The translations under genes were made by a program, and so were the position numbers. The notes beneath the pieces were generated by a model. That model was not told the DNA's origin. It saw only the letters and a program-made list of their open reading frames with translations, and ran no database searches. This document shows, piece after piece, positions 51,871 through 61,299 of a DNA stretch of 63,360 nt. Positions within the stretch are counted from its first letter, which is position 1, and each line of letters begins with the position of its first letter. The DNA comes from Pseudomonadota bacterium (lineage in GTDB: Bacteria; Desulfobacterota; Desulfobacteria; Desulfobacterales; Desulfosarcinaceae), in assembly GCA_023435265.1 (NCBI GenBank), contig JAEYRZ010000168.1, positions 1 to 63,360 on the forward strand. Direction: 5' to 3'.

Positions 51871-52073
51871 GGCAGACTCCTGTGAGGGCGGGCGGTTAAT
51901 GCAGGCTACCGGTAAAGCGGCAGGATTTCAACTGGAACCTGGAAGCTGGAACATCGATGTCATCGTAAAGAAAAAGGTGAACGCTGATAGGTTGAAAGGT
52001 GAGAGCTGAAAGAGGTATTCTGTCTGTTATCGATCGATCCAATCCTGCTTTCATCTATAGTATCTTTGGTCTT

Positions 52074-52541
52074 TCACCTTTCCGCTCTCTTCGATCTTTC
52101 GGGAAAGTCGGCACGGCCTGCCGGCCGACGCATCAGCAGGCGGAATTCGGTGGGCTCCGCCACGGTGTCGCGCCAGAACAGCGGCAGCCCGATCAGGAGA
52201 ATTGACAGCACGACCAGCAGCGGCCGGAGCTGCGGATAGGTCTTGAAGCTTTTATACGTGCGCAGGGTGATGCCCGAAGGGCCCACTTCGTCGCCGGGCT
52301 CCCATCCGGCGTCGCGCCACGGCTGCATGGCCTCGAGGATCTCCTCGCGGTATTCGCGCCAGAAAAGCGCCTTGGCCTCGTCGAAGGTGCGGCCGCGTTT
52401 GGATCGGCTTTCGGCCGCCGGGTTCGGAAAAAGCTCGGCCATGATATCCGGATGATCGATGCGGCCGCAGTTGGCCCAAATCCGCCCGGACGGCAAAGGA
52501 TGGACAAAATCGCGATATTCCCATCGCGGGAGGTAGGGCAT
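52074..52541 (-). CDS. Conserved hypothetical protein with one membrane helix
   Basis: 155 residues from ATG 52541, which has AGGA seven bases upstream; an in-frame ATG at 52571 is less well served. The soluble N-terminal part is rich in Trp, Pro and Arg (PRWEYRDFVHPLPSGRIWAN, then FDEAKALFWREYREEILEAMQPW). One membrane segment follows (LRPLLVVLSILLIGLPLFW), and the C-terminus is Arg-rich. I do not recognise a family. It lies upstream of the octaheme cytochrome on the same strand with about 200 bases between. Confidence 0.6.
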   Translation of the reverse strand: MPYLPRWEYRDFVHPLPSGRIWANCGRIDHPDIMAELFPNPAAESRSKRGRTFDEAKALFWREYREEILEAMQPWRDAGWEPGDEVGPSGITLRTYKSFKTYPQLRPLLVVLSILLIGLPLFWRDTVAEPTEFRLLMRRPAGRADFPERSKRAER

Positions 52542-52571
52542 GTTGTGTCCTAAATCCTGAAAATTCTGCAT

Positions 52572-52875
52572 CAGCGCACTTGTTTAATCGGCAGAAACGG
52601 GGGTGTCAATGGGTCAATCAGTCAATCCGTTGGGAATGCAGGACGAAATCATTTTCACGGGATGTGGAACGTTCCAGTTGGGTTCAGTGCAATTGGTCGT
52701 CCTTGAGGATCGAAAATACCCGCCATACCAATCTAAACCTCAAGTCGGGGGCGGCATCCTCACTGCTGGTTGAGCGGGTGCCGAACGCATTCGATTGAAG
52801 CCGTTCGGCATCCATGCGGGGCGGGATGTGTTACGGGCGCCTGGTTTGCTTTCCCCGGCGCCCGTAACGCATGGA
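52572..52875. other. 304-base region without a gene
   Basis: A 72-codon frame (52580-52798) has no family character. The one notable element is a strong hairpin at 52830-52868, which lies just past the DUF4382 stop. Confidence 0.5.
52830..52868 (-). terminator. Hairpin downstream of the DUF4382 gene
   Basis: GTTACGGGCGCC and GGCGCCCGTAAC form a perfect 12-bp stem with a 15-base loop, eight bases beyond the stop. No U-tract follows in the gene's direction, so it is a probable transcript-end hairpin rather than a textbook intrinsic terminator. Confidence 0.6.
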
Positions 52876-54051
52876 TCACGACTGGGGGACCAAAGTGATA
52901 TTCTGCACAACGGGCGCTCCCTCGGAGGCGCTGAACGTGTAATTGGCTGTTTGATAGCCATAGCTTGAGACGGACAGCAGGTAATCGCCTTCCGGCAACG
53001 CGATTGCATATTCGGCGCCGGCGGCGGCATTAATCGACGCAAGCTCGATGACTTGTGTGCCGCTTGCACCAGCTGCAACTTCCTGGCGGAAACTGAGTGT
53101 CGCATATTGTTCGGCATCCGCCCCCAAGGTGACCGATCCCGACACCCGGCCCTGGGCTGCCGCCGGCGGCAGGGCGCGGTCCGCGACGACCGCGGTTTCC
53201 CCGCTGTGGAGCGTGACCGATTCAGACCACACTTGCCTTCCAGTGGCCCACATCACCAGCGTGTAGGTGCCGGGCTGTACGAACAACCTGTAATTGAAGC
53301 CGTCCGCATCGGCTATCCCGTTGCTGACGGTCGCCGCGTGGATCGCAACCTCGCCGGTGGCCGCATCATAACTCTGGAGCGAGATCAGGGCGCCTTCCAG
53401 GGGGCTCCCATCCTCGGCCGTAACCAGCCCGGCCGCAATGGCATATTCCCTCAGCTCATATACCTTGATCGTCGGTTTCAGCAGCCACTGCCCGCTGGCG
53501 CCCGCCTCCACTACGGAACGGGCGGCGTCGAAGTCGAGCACAAGTTCCGTGGTCTGGTTGGCGCTGATCGTAAACCCGCGCACGATCTTGATTCCCGTAT
53601 TGAAGCCGCTCGGCACTTTAAGCGGATGGATTTCGTCGTCATCCGCATCGATGACGTAGTTGGGAACCCCGTTGTGTGTTTGGCTGAGAACATTGAGCGA
53701 GTCGTCGGGCGTGCGGCCGATAATCAGGCGCACCTGAGTGTAGTTTCCGGCGGGCATTGCGGCAAGCCCGAGATCCTCGCGGACACCGTTGACCAGGTCG
53801 AGGAGATTGATCGTTTTCGGGCCCTGAAAATCGAGCGACTGCCAATTGCCGGGTGTGTTTTCATTCCCACCCAGGTGAACCTGGACCTCATCGATGGTGA
53901 CATAAACGGCCTTGTACCGGTCGGTCGAGGCGTCGGTCAGGCTCACCGCGAGCGTTCCGCTTCCAGAACTGCTCGATCCCCCGCCACCACCGCCGCAGGC
54001 CGTGAGTAAGACAAGGGCCAGGATGGCCAAAAAAGTGCGTTTGTTTTTCAT
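52876..54051 (-). CDS. DUF4382 lipoprotein with beta-sandwich domains
   Basis: 391 residues from ATG 54051, which follows GGGGAGGTGGAG. The lipobox is LLTACGGGGGG with Cys near residue 19, then a Gly/Ser linker. Residues about 32-180 match DUF4382 (TLAVSLTDASTDRYKAVYVTIDEVQVHLGG, then INLLDLVNGVREDLGLAAMPAGNYTQVRLII). Two carboxypeptidase-regulatory-like beta domains follow (ITAGLVTAEDGSPLEGALISLQ-like and RVSGSVTLGADAEQYATLSF). It would sit on the cell surface or outer membrane; the ligand is unknown. Confidence 0.87.
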   Translation of the reverse strand: MKNKRTFLAILALVLLTACGGGGGGSSSSGSGTLAVSLTDASTDRYKAVYVTIDEVQVHLGGNENTPGNWQSLDFQGPKTINLLDLVNGVREDLGLAAMPAGNYTQVRLIIGRTPDDSLNVLSQTHNGVPNYVIDADDDEIHPLKVPSGFNTGIKIVRGFTISANQTTELVLDFDAARSVVEAGASGQWLLKPTIKVYELREYAIAAGLVTAEDGSPLEGALISLQSYDAATGEVAIHAATVSNGIADADGFNYRLFVQPGTYTLVMWATGRQVWSESVTLHSGETAVVADRALPPAAAQGRVSGSVTLGADAEQYATLSFRQEVAAGASGTQVIELASINAAAGAEYAIALPEGDYLLSVSSYGYQTANYTFSASEGAPVVQNITLVPQS

Positions 54052-54195
54052 ATCTCCACCTCCCCCTATACATAGATAGATGTCGAAGCCCAAAGTCCCT
54101 AAGTTGAGCCAAGCAAAACACGGGCCGATGAAACAACTTTTTATTTTAAATGATTACGGCTTCATGGGTGAATGATGGACGTTGAAGGGAGGTAT

Positions 54196-54226
54196 AATGG
54201 TACCTATTTGGTAATTTATTACCATT
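54196..54226. promoter_or_regulatory. AT-rich nested palindromes upstream of the DUF4382 gene
   Basis: AATGGTA and TACCATT are 7-base inverted arms, and GGTAATTTATTACC inside them is a second perfect palindrome. The site is 145 bases upstream of the DUF4382 start and just past the Ogt stop (also leftward). It might be an operator, or a terminator-like structure with a short T-run on the plus strand. Confidence 0.4.
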
Positions 54227-54293
54227 TTTGCACTTCGAAGCGCCGGCCTGGATCTTCCGATTCTTCAAGGGGTGCTACGGTGGTCAGACAGGT

Positions 54294-54785
54294 TTATCCC
54301 AGCCTGCCGCCGTAGCGTGGGTTCTCCAGCAGGAGAAGACGCTGCTTGACCGCAAGTCCGCCGCCGAAACCGGTCAGCGTGCCATTGCAGCCGATCACGC
54401 GATGGCAGGGGATGACCAGCGGCAGTGGATTGCGGGCGTTGGCACCGCCCACCGCGCGCACGGCCTTGGGGGTGCCGACCTTTTCGGCGATCCACTTGTA
54501 GGAGACCACTTGCCCGTACGGTATGGTGCGCAGCGCAGTCCACACCTTTTGCTGAAACGGCGTGCCGACAGGTGTAAGGGGCAGATCGAACTGCTGCAGC
54601 TCGCCGGCGAAGTAGGCCGCGAGCTGAGTGCGGGCATGTTTGAAAAACGGGCGGTCCTGTTTCCAGTCCGGATCGAGGCGCATCGGCCGGCGTGCGGTTT
54701 GAAATTCAATATGCCGCAGGCCTTTTTCATCGCCTGCCAAGGTCAGGGTGCCGATCAAGCCGGTGTTGAAATAGTCATAAACCAT
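54294..54785 (-). CDS. ogt: Methylated-DNA-protein-cysteine methyltransferase
   Basis: 163 residues. Suicide repair protein that takes the methyl group from O6-methylguanine onto its own Cys. The active-site motif is LVIPCHRVIG near residue 130, preceded by the DNA-binding helix-turn-helix TPFQQKVWTALRTIPYGQVVSY near 77 and RAVGGANARNPLPL. The end is FGGGLAVKQRLLLLE. Its start overlaps the stop of the AlkA gene by eleven bases, so they form a repair operon. Confidence 0.95.
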   Translation of the reverse strand: MVYDYFNTGLIGTLTLAGDEKGLRHIEFQTARRPMRLDPDWKQDRPFFKHARTQLAAYFAGELQQFDLPLTPVGTPFQQKVWTALRTIPYGQVVSYKWIAEKVGTPKAVRAVGGANARNPLPLVIPCHRVIGCNGTLTGFGGGLAVKQRLLLLENPRYGGRLG

Positions 54786-56244
54786 TTTCTGTCTCCTTCA
54801 GGTTCCACAGATAAATCGCCGCGTAGGCACGCCAGGGCCGGAAGGTTTCCGTCCGTCGGGCGACCTCGCGCCTGCCGGGGCGCTGCGGTCCGGATTTCAG
54901 CCGGTTGAGAATGCCGAGATCGCCGGCCGGAAATGCATCGGGTTCGCCGAGACCGCGCATGGCCACATAGTGCGCGGTCCACTCGCCGATGCCGGGCAAT
55001 GCGGTCATGCGGCGGGTGAATGCGGAAAGCGATTCATCCGCCTGCAGGACGATTTTCCCGGCAAGCACCGCGTCGGCCAGGTTTTTGATCGTCGCCGCCC
55101 GTTTTTCGGGCATTCCCCAGGCGGAAGCATCGGCCGCAGCGAGTTCACGGGGCGATGGAAAGTAACGGGTCAGTCCCGTCCCGCCCTCCGTCGTTTCGAC
55201 CTCGCGGCCGGCCAGCGCGGCGATGCGTCCCGTGACCGTGCGCGCCGCCGCCACCGAGATCTGTTGGCCGACCACCGCGCGCACGGCCGCTTCGAAAGGA
55301 TCCCAAATTCCCGGCAGGCGCAGTCCGCTATTCTGTTCGATGCTGCGGGCCAGCAGGGGATCGCGTTCAAGCACACGATAGATCGCGGCCATGTCCGCAT
55401 TAAGATCGAACATGCGGCGCACACGTTCCACGACGCGCAGCAAACCGGCGGCGTCGTTCAGGGAGAGCGTGAGCAGAAGCTTCGTGCCTCCGGGCGCGGC
55501 TTCCAGGCGGATAACGCCCGTCGTGCGGTCCAGGCGGATGGTGCGTGCATAAAAAGTTTCACCGACCGACTCGACCCCGGGGACGGCCCGCTGCCGGTAG
55601 AAGGCGAGCATCGCCGGCCAGTTGAACGGCGGCCGAAAAGGCAGCGTCAATCGGCAGTGAAAGGGTGCCGATGAGGTCCCGCCCGATCTCTGCCGACGGC
55701 GCATTCCGCTCGGAGATTGGCCGTAGATCCTGCGAAAGGCCGCATTGAAGCGGCGGATCGTGCCGAATCCGGCGGCAAAGGCGATCTCGGTGACCGGGCG
55801 ATCGGTTTCGGAAAGCAGTTGTTTCGCAAACAGCACGCGCTGCGTGGCGGCGATCGAAACGGGTGAAGCCCCCAAATGCAATTGAAACAGCCGGCGCAGG
55901 TGACGCGACCCAATACCCAGCCGCTGGCTCAAATCCTCGACGGGGCGTCCGTTCAACGCCCCCTCGCGAATCAGGGAAAGGGCCCGCGCCACGGTCGCCG
56001 AAGTGCCGTTCCAGGCCGGCGAGCCCGGGGCGGCTTCCGGTCGGCAGCGCAGGCACGGCCGGAAGCCGGCCGCGGAGGCGGCGGCGGCGCTGGGGTAGTA
56101 AACCACATTGGCGGGTTTGCACGTGCGTGACGGACAAATCGGCCGGCAAAACACCCCTGTGCTTTTTACGCCGATGAAAAAAAGTCCGTCGAAGCGCGCA
56201 TCGCGCGCCAGGCGGGCCCGCTCGCACGTTTTGCGATCAAGCAT
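54775..56244 (-). CDS. Ada-like/AraC-HTH protein fused to AlkA DNA-3-methyladenine glycosylase
   Basis: 489 residues. The N-terminal Ada-type zinc knot has Cys33, Cys37, Cys64 and Cys67 (TGVFCRPICPSR, GFRPCLRCRPE). AraC-type helix-turn-helix follows (LSQRLGIGSRHLRRLFQLHLGASPVSI, then VTEIAFAAGFGTIRRFNAAFRRIYGQSPS). Residues about 190-489 are AlkA: VVGQQISVAAARTVTGRI and the helix-hairpin-helix LPGIGEWTAHYVAMRGLGEPDAFPAGDLG with the catalytic Asp. It senses methyl-phosphotriester damage and excises alkylated bases. The ATG is at 56244; Ogt is encoded in the same operon. Confidence 0.94.
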   Translation of the reverse strand: MLDRKTCERARLARDARFDGLFFIGVKSTGVFCRPICPSRTCKPANVVYYPSAAAASAAGFRPCLRCRPEAAPGSPAWNGTSATVARALSLIREGALNGRPVEDLSQRLGIGSRHLRRLFQLHLGASPVSIAATQRVLFAKQLLSETDRPVTEIAFAAGFGTIRRFNAAFRRIYGQSPSGMRRRQRSGGTSSAPFHCRLTLPFRPPFNWPAMLAFYRQRAVPGVESVGETFYARTIRLDRTTGVIRLEAAPGGTKLLLTLSLNDAAGLLRVVERVRRMFDLNADMAAIYRVLERDPLLARSIEQNSGLRLPGIWDPFEAAVRAVVGQQISVAAARTVTGRIAALAGREVETTEGGTGLTRYFPSPRELAAADASAWGMPEKRAATIKNLADAVLAGKIVLQADESLSAFTRRMTALPGIGEWTAHYVAMRGLGEPDAFPAGDLGILNRLKSGPQRPGRREVARRTETFRPWRAYAAIYLWNLKETENGL

Positions 56245-56442
56245 GCTGCACCTTCGATAACGGGTTCGGGTATGCCATCTTCCAAAGATCGGCCGGGAAG
56301 GTCAAGACGTTTTCGGACATGCATATTTTGGGGCTAAACTCCCACACGGGCGCAGTCGATATTTAGGCCGGCGGCAGATTCTGAACGGCGCAAGCATGCT
56401 GAATCGGAATCATCAAAAAAATCAAAAAAGGATCAAAGCTCA

Positions 56443-58446
56443 ATGAAACTCAATCTGAACTCCATCTCTTCAAAACTGATCTGCGGCGGCCTTTCATTAG
56501 TTCTCCTCCCTTTGATCGTCGTGGGTTATTTATCTTACACCAAGGCGGAACAAGCGCTGTACCGATTCTCCCTGGTCCAGGCGGAAAGCATCGCGGCCGA
56601 CTTGGCGAAACTGACCACCACCATCCTGGAAAGCGAAATCAGCAAAGCCGCCTCCATGGCTTCTCAAAAACGGGTGATCGAACTTGCGGAACAGGTCGCC
56701 GATCAAGGGCGCGAGGCTTCCCAGGAGCAGATCGCCGATGTATTCGGAGCACTGCGAAAACAGTTTGCTAAAATGGGTTCCCATTACCAGGGGATTTTCA
56801 TTGCAGACGCCAAGGGGGCCATTTACAACGGCGTGCTCGAAAACGGCGACCGGTACGAGCAGATCGATATTTCCAACCGGGATTTCTTCATCACCGCAAA
56901 ACAGACGGGGAAACCGGTGGTCAGCGACATGACGCTCTCAAAAGCCACCGGAAAGCCCATTGTCAACGTCTGTGCGCCGATCCAGACCGGTAAAGGGCAG
57001 TTTTCAGGTCTGCTGGGCATCGTCATCAAAGCGCATTATTTCACTGAGCTGATCGGAACGCGCAAAATCGGCGAGACCGGTTACGGTTACATGATCAATG
57101 AAAAAGGGTTGATCCTGGCCCACCCCAAAGCGGAGTACATCCTGAGTCTGGATGTGACCACGATCGCTGAAATGAATGCGATCAACACCCGCATGATGGC
57201 CGGCCAGAAGGGCACCGAAGCGTACCGGTTCAAAGGGATCGACAAAATCGCCGGTTTCGCTCCGGTCGGCATCAATGGCTGGTCGATCAGTGCGACGCAG
57301 AATAAAGATGAATTCCTGGCCGCATCCGTTTCGATCCGCAATTCAACGATCGTCGTGGCCTTGGTGGCAGGCATCGTGGTGGCCTTGATCGTACTTTTCA
57401 GCGCCCGCGCCATCACCCGACCGATCAATGCCGCTGTCGCGGGACTCAAGGACATCGCCCAGGGCGAGGGAGATCTGACCATGCGCCTGAAAGTCGAAAG
57501 CCGCGACGAGGTCGGCGAGCTGGCCCGGTGGTTCAACGTGTTTATCGAAAAACTGCAGGGCATCATCCGGCAGATCGCCGGGGGGGTCGATACGCTCTCC
57601 TCTTCTTCCACCGAGCTTTCCGCGATTTCCGAGCAGATGTCGCAGTCCGCCCGCAACACCTCGGACAAGTGCAGCACGGTGGCCACCGCATCCGAGGAGA
57701 TGAGCGCCAACATGACCACGGTCGCGGCGGCCATGGAACAATCCGCAACGAATACCCAGGTGGTGGCCACGGCGGCCGAACAGATGTCCGCCACGATCGG
57801 CGAAATCGCCAAGAATTCCGAAAAGGCGCGCAGCATATCGGATCAGGCAGCGGTCAAGGCGGGCGACACGTCGGTCAAAGTGGCCGAGCTCGGTCACGCA
57901 GCCCAGGCCATCGGCAAGGTGATCGAAACGATCACCGAAATTTCGGAGCAGGTCAACCTGCTGGCGCTCAATGCCACGATCGAAGCGGCGCGTGCGGGTG
58001 AGGCCGGCAAGGGCTTTGCCGTGGTGGCCAACGAGATCAAGGAACTGGCCAAGCAAACCGCAGCCGCCACCCAGGATATCAAGGCCAGGATCGGTGACAT
58101 CCAGGGCACCACTTCGGTGACCATCGGGCAGATCGATCAGATCACGAAAGTGATTCAGGAAGTCAACGATGTCGTTTCCGGCATTGCCACGGCTGTGGAA
58201 GAACAATCGACGGCCACTTCCGAGATCGCGACCAACGTGACCCAGGCCGCGGCGGGCATTCAGGAAGTCAATGGCAACGTAGGCCAAAGCTCGGCCGTGG
58301 CCGCCGACATCTCCAAGGACATCGCGGAGATCAATGTGGCCGCCAATGAAATGTCGAGCAGCAGCGCCCAGGTCAATATCAGCGCCCAGGATCTGTCGAA
58401 ACTGTCCGAACAGCTCAGGAGCATGGTGAACCAGTTCAAAATTTGA
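56443..58446 (+). CDS. Methyl-accepting chemotaxis protein with Cache sensor
   Basis: 667 residues. Membrane helices lie near residues 12-30 and 300-320. The periplasmic part is a double Cache module: SHYQGIFIADAKGAIYNGVLENG near 110, then ISNRDFFITAKQTGKPVVSDM and GKPIVNVCAPIQTGKGQFSGLLGIVIKAHYF near 170-200, the ligand-binding strand pattern. HAMP (ARAITRPINAAVAGLKDIAQGEGDLTMRL) and the signalling tip EISEQVNLLALNATIEAARAGEAGKGFAVVA follow. The C-terminus MVNQFKI matches the other chemoreceptor of the window. The ligand is unknown. Confidence 0.93.
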   Translation: MKLNLNSISSKLICGGLSLVLLPLIVVGYLSYTKAEQALYRFSLVQAESIAADLAKLTTTILESEISKAASMASQKRVIELAEQVADQGREASQEQIADVFGALRKQFAKMGSHYQGIFIADAKGAIYNGVLENGDRYEQIDISNRDFFITAKQTGKPVVSDMTLSKATGKPIVNVCAPIQTGKGQFSGLLGIVIKAHYFTELIGTRKIGETGYGYMINEKGLILAHPKAEYILSLDVTTIAEMNAINTRMMAGQKGTEAYRFKGIDKIAGFAPVGINGWSISATQNKDEFLAASVSIRNSTIVVALVAGIVVALIVLFSARAITRPINAAVAGLKDIAQGEGDLTMRLKVESRDEVGELARWFNVFIEKLQGIIRQIAGGVDTLSSSSTELSAISEQMSQSARNTSDKCSTVATASEEMSANMTTVAAAMEQSATNTQVVATAAEQMSATIGEIAKNSEKARSISDQAAVKAGDTSVKVAELGHAAQAIGKVIETITEISEQVNLLALNATIEAARAGEAGKGFAVVANEIKELAKQTAAATQDIKARIGDIQGTTSVTIGQIDQITKVIQEVNDVVSGIATAVEEQSTATSEIATNVTQAAAGIQEVNGNVGQSSAVAADISKDIAEINVAANEMSSSSAQVNISAQDLSKLSEQLRSMVNQFKI

Positions 58447-58712
58447 CGGCGATGATCTGAATGCTCCATTTATTCATTCAGCCCGCCGATCGGGTTGTTT
58501 CCGCTGTTACCGCTGGCACAGGGCGGATACGCGCAATCGACCAGAAAGCTGACGCGATGCTCTATGTGGTAAAGCCTTTTCAGGCACCGTTGCGAGTGCT
58601 CGGGTGATGAATCACCAGGGTCAGTCGATCACAGGCAAAAGAGTCGCCGAATGTCGATTGCAGCGGCGCCTCTTCTCTACAGGCCTTGGTGCAGCCCACG
58701 GATTGAAAGTGT

Positions 58713-59402
58713 TCATTCCGCTTCCAAGGCGGCGATGAATTGATCGGCCTGGGCGATCGCCGCCTCCATGTCGCGAACCAGAGTGTCCACATTGGCCTGC
58801 ACGGTAGTCAGTTCGTCGCTCAGACCGGCAATGGCCCGGGCGTTCAGGTTGTGCTTCATGAAAAGCACCTGGTCGCGCAAGGGGGTCAGGGCGGGCGTAA
58901 GTCTCGACTCGGCCTTGCGCATGGCGGCAATGAGCGTGCCGTATTTCGCCCGGGTCGCATCGTATTTGCGCTGGCTCGCCCTGCGAAGCGCATCGTTGCT
59001 GTACTGCTTGATTTCCGCGCGCCATTCATCGAACAGCGCCTCGGATACATTTTCGACGGCGTCGACACGCTTGTGCACGGCTTCGGCTTCGGATTCGCTT
59101 TTCTGAAGCGTTGCATTCAATTGATCGTATTGCTTTTCCAGATCGCCGCCCTGGACCTTAACGACGCTCTTGAACTGCTCCATGGCCGTGAGGAATTGAT
59201 TTTTGGCTTGGTCCTGGGTGTCGCGTGCCGCCTTGACACGATCGACCATGATGTCGCGCTTGTGCACGCCGATTTTTTCCATAGCGCCGTAGTAGACGGT
59301 ATTGCAGGCGGCGAGCATGACGGCTAGTACAGTTAGAGCAAGCATGACGGCGCCGTCGGTTTGGATCCTTTTTACGAGTTCATCGAGCATGGGTGTCCGC
59401 AT
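58713..59402 (-). CDS. DUF2959 family lipoprotein-like helical protein
   Basis: 229 residues from ATG 59402, which has GGAGA upstream. The N-terminal hydrophobic stretch VMLALTVLAVMLAACNTVYY looks like a lipoprotein signal with LAAC, preceded by a long N-terminal charged lead. The mature part matches DUF2959: GAMEKIGVHKRDIMVDRVKAARDTQDQAKNQFLTAMEQF, then long coiled-coil-like helices up to LVRDMEAAIAQADQFIAALE. Members are helical periplasmic proteins of unknown role. Confidence 0.84.
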   Translation of the reverse strand: MRTPMLDELVKRIQTDGAVMLALTVLAVMLAACNTVYYGAMEKIGVHKRDIMVDRVKAARDTQDQAKNQFLTAMEQFKSVVKVQGGDLEKQYDQLNATLQKSESEAEAVHKRVDAVENVSEALFDEWRAEIKQYSNDALRRASQRKYDATRAKYGTLIAAMRKAESRLTPALTPLRDQVLFMKHNLNARAIAGLSDELTTVQANVDTLVRDMEAAIAQADQFIAALEAE

Positions 59403-59538
59403 GGAGTTCTCCTGTCCTCGGGCGTTGCGCGAAAGCGCCGGGCGACGCATTCCGGTCGACCCATCATACGGCATTGCGGGTCAGGATCAAGATGCGATTC
59501 GGGGACGAGCTCGTGCGTGTTGGGTTCTGAATGTGAAG

Positions 59539-59580
59539 CTGCCGCCGCACAACCGTGAAGGAAGCGTTGTGCGGCGGCAG
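59539..59580. terminator. Perfect 15-bp hairpin between DUF2959 and flavoprotein genes
   Basis: CTGCCGCCGCACAAC and GTTGTGCGGCGGCAG are exact inverted arms with a 12-base loop. It lies 21 bases past the flavoprotein stop, within the upstream region of the DUF2959 gene. No U-tract is seen. Probable transcript-end or stabilising hairpin. Confidence 0.6.
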
Positions 59581-59600
59581 GGACGCCGGAATAGAAGGCG

Positions 59601-61028
59601 CTATTTCGTATCGATGCCCACGGCGCCGGCAAACAGATTCGCCGGATCGTATTCGGCTTTGACCGATCTGAGGCGCGCGAGGTTCGGGCCGAAGGAGCCG
59701 CGCAGCAAGCTTTCCCGATCTTCGAAGAATCCAGGGAAATTGAGATAATTGCCGCCGGGGGCCAATTTTTGCAGATCATCGTGCAGGCGGCGGGCCCACT
59801 GGATGTTGGCGTCGGTGTCGCTGCGGTTTTTCCAGTTGGCCTCGATACCGATCATGTAAGGCGCATCCCGTTTGTAAAACGCCGTCTCGGTTGGCTCGAC
59901 GCGGCGCATCGCCCGCCCCAGCGTCCAGACGTCGATGGAGGAAAGCCCGGACGGCCGCAACGCGTGATGGTTCGAAAGCGTCCGCACGACCTGCGGATCG
60001 AGCCGATCGAGAAAAATGGACTTCCAGTAATAAAAGTCGCCGTCCGGGTAGTCGGCATCCAGAAACTTCTGCACCGCCGTCCATGGCATGGGGCCGCTCA
60101 GGTCGGCGAGCGGTGTGCCCATCCGGCGAAGAGGGGCGATCACCTGCTCGCCCTGGTCGAAAGGACCGGTGTAGCAGCCGAGCAGGATGACGACCGGCTT
60201 GCCGTGGTACTGCGCCGGTACTTCAGGCGCCTCCGGAGCGCTCCAGAAAACCCCCAGGCCCATCAGTTCATCCGGCGCGGACTGCATGTAATCATTGAAT
60301 TGCCGCATGATCTCCGGTGCACGTTCGATCGGATAGATCGGGACCGACAGCCAGACCCGGGGCCCGACAGGGTGCAGCCGGAACTCGAAAGCGGTAACGA
60401 CGCCGAAACTGCCGCCGCCGCCGCGGACCGCCCAGAACAGATCCGGGTTTTGCTCGCGGTCTGCCCGGCGCAATTGTCCGTCCGCGGTGACGATGTCCAC
60501 GGAGCGCAGGCTGTCGATCGAGAGTCCGTGCTTGCGCAGCAGCCAGCCCATGCCCCCGTGCAGCGTAAGGCCGGCGACGCCGGTGGCCGATACCACGCCC
60601 AGGGGGGCGGCCAGTCCGAAGGCCTGGGTTTCATGATCGACGTCGCTGAGCCGCGCGCCACCCTGAACCCGGGCGGTGTGTTTGAGCGGATCGACGTGAA
60701 CGGCGCGCATGGATGACAAATCGATCGTAAGACCCGCTTCATCCATGCAGGCGCCGGCCACGTTATGGCCGCCGCCGCGCACATAAATCCGCAAATCGTT
60801 CTCGGAAGCGAATTTCACGGCCGTCATGACATCGGCGACACCGCTGCACCGAACGATGACGCCCGGCTTTTTATCGATCAGTCCGTTCCAGACCGCACGC
60901 GCCGCGTCATAAGAAGGATGCCCGCTGTCCAGAACCTCTCCCGCGATCCGGGCCGCCAGGGAAGACAGGCGGTCGGGCGGAATCTCCACTCTGGTATCGT
61001 GTATGGTCTGCACCATTGTCGGCTGCAT
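59601..61028 (-). CDS. FAD-dependent oxidoreductase, berberine-bridge type
   Basis: 475 residues. The FAD-binding PP-loop reads VRGGGHNVAGACMDEAGLTIDLSSM near residue 86, with the His of GGGHN as the likely covalent FAD attachment point. LHGGMGWLLRKHGLSIDSL near 153 stands where bicovalent members have a Cys; it has none, so attachment is probably through His alone. The C-terminal BBE motif is VKAEYDPANLFAGAV. Relatives oxidise sugars, alkaloids or other alcohols. The ATG at 61028 follows GGAGG; an ATG at 61040 lies four codons upstream. Confidence 0.88.
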   Translation of the reverse strand: MQPTMVQTIHDTRVEIPPDRLSSLAARIAGEVLDSGHPSYDAARAVWNGLIDKKPGVIVRCSGVADVMTAVKFASENDLRIYVRGGGHNVAGACMDEAGLTIDLSSMRAVHVDPLKHTARVQGGARLSDVDHETQAFGLAAPLGVVSATGVAGLTLHGGMGWLLRKHGLSIDSLRSVDIVTADGQLRRADREQNPDLFWAVRGGGGSFGVVTAFEFRLHPVGPRVWLSVPIYPIERAPEIMRQFNDYMQSAPDELMGLGVFWSAPEAPEVPAQYHGKPVVILLGCYTGPFDQGEQVIAPLRRMGTPLADLSGPMPWTAVQKFLDADYPDGDFYYWKSIFLDRLDPQVVRTLSNHHALRPSGLSSIDVWTLGRAMRRVEPTETAFYKRDAPYMIGIEANWKNRSDTDANIQWARRLHDDLQKLAPGGNYLNFPGFFEDRESLLRGSFGPNLARLRSVKAEYDPANLFAGAVGIDTK

Positions 61029-61299
61029 AAGGTCCTCCATTTATAGATCCTCGGTGGGTCAAACTAAGAACCGGAAACTCCCATAATATGGGGTCCCCAC
61101 CTTATTTTCAGCCAAACGCTTCCCTATTCGCCCCCTCAATCCGGCGCGTTCCTATCACCTGCCGGCTTGCAGTCGAGGAAAACCGCCCTACCCTCTGGTG
61201 GAGCAGGGCCGACGATGCCGAACGGGAGAGTCTCCGTCGAAACCGCCGGTTCAACTTCGAGTGATCACAAACAACGCCCCCGGCGAAAGGAATAGCGTC

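Noticed and set aside
52580..52798. 72-codon frame between the hypothetical and DUF4382 genes
   Set aside because: No similarity and poor composition; probably chance.
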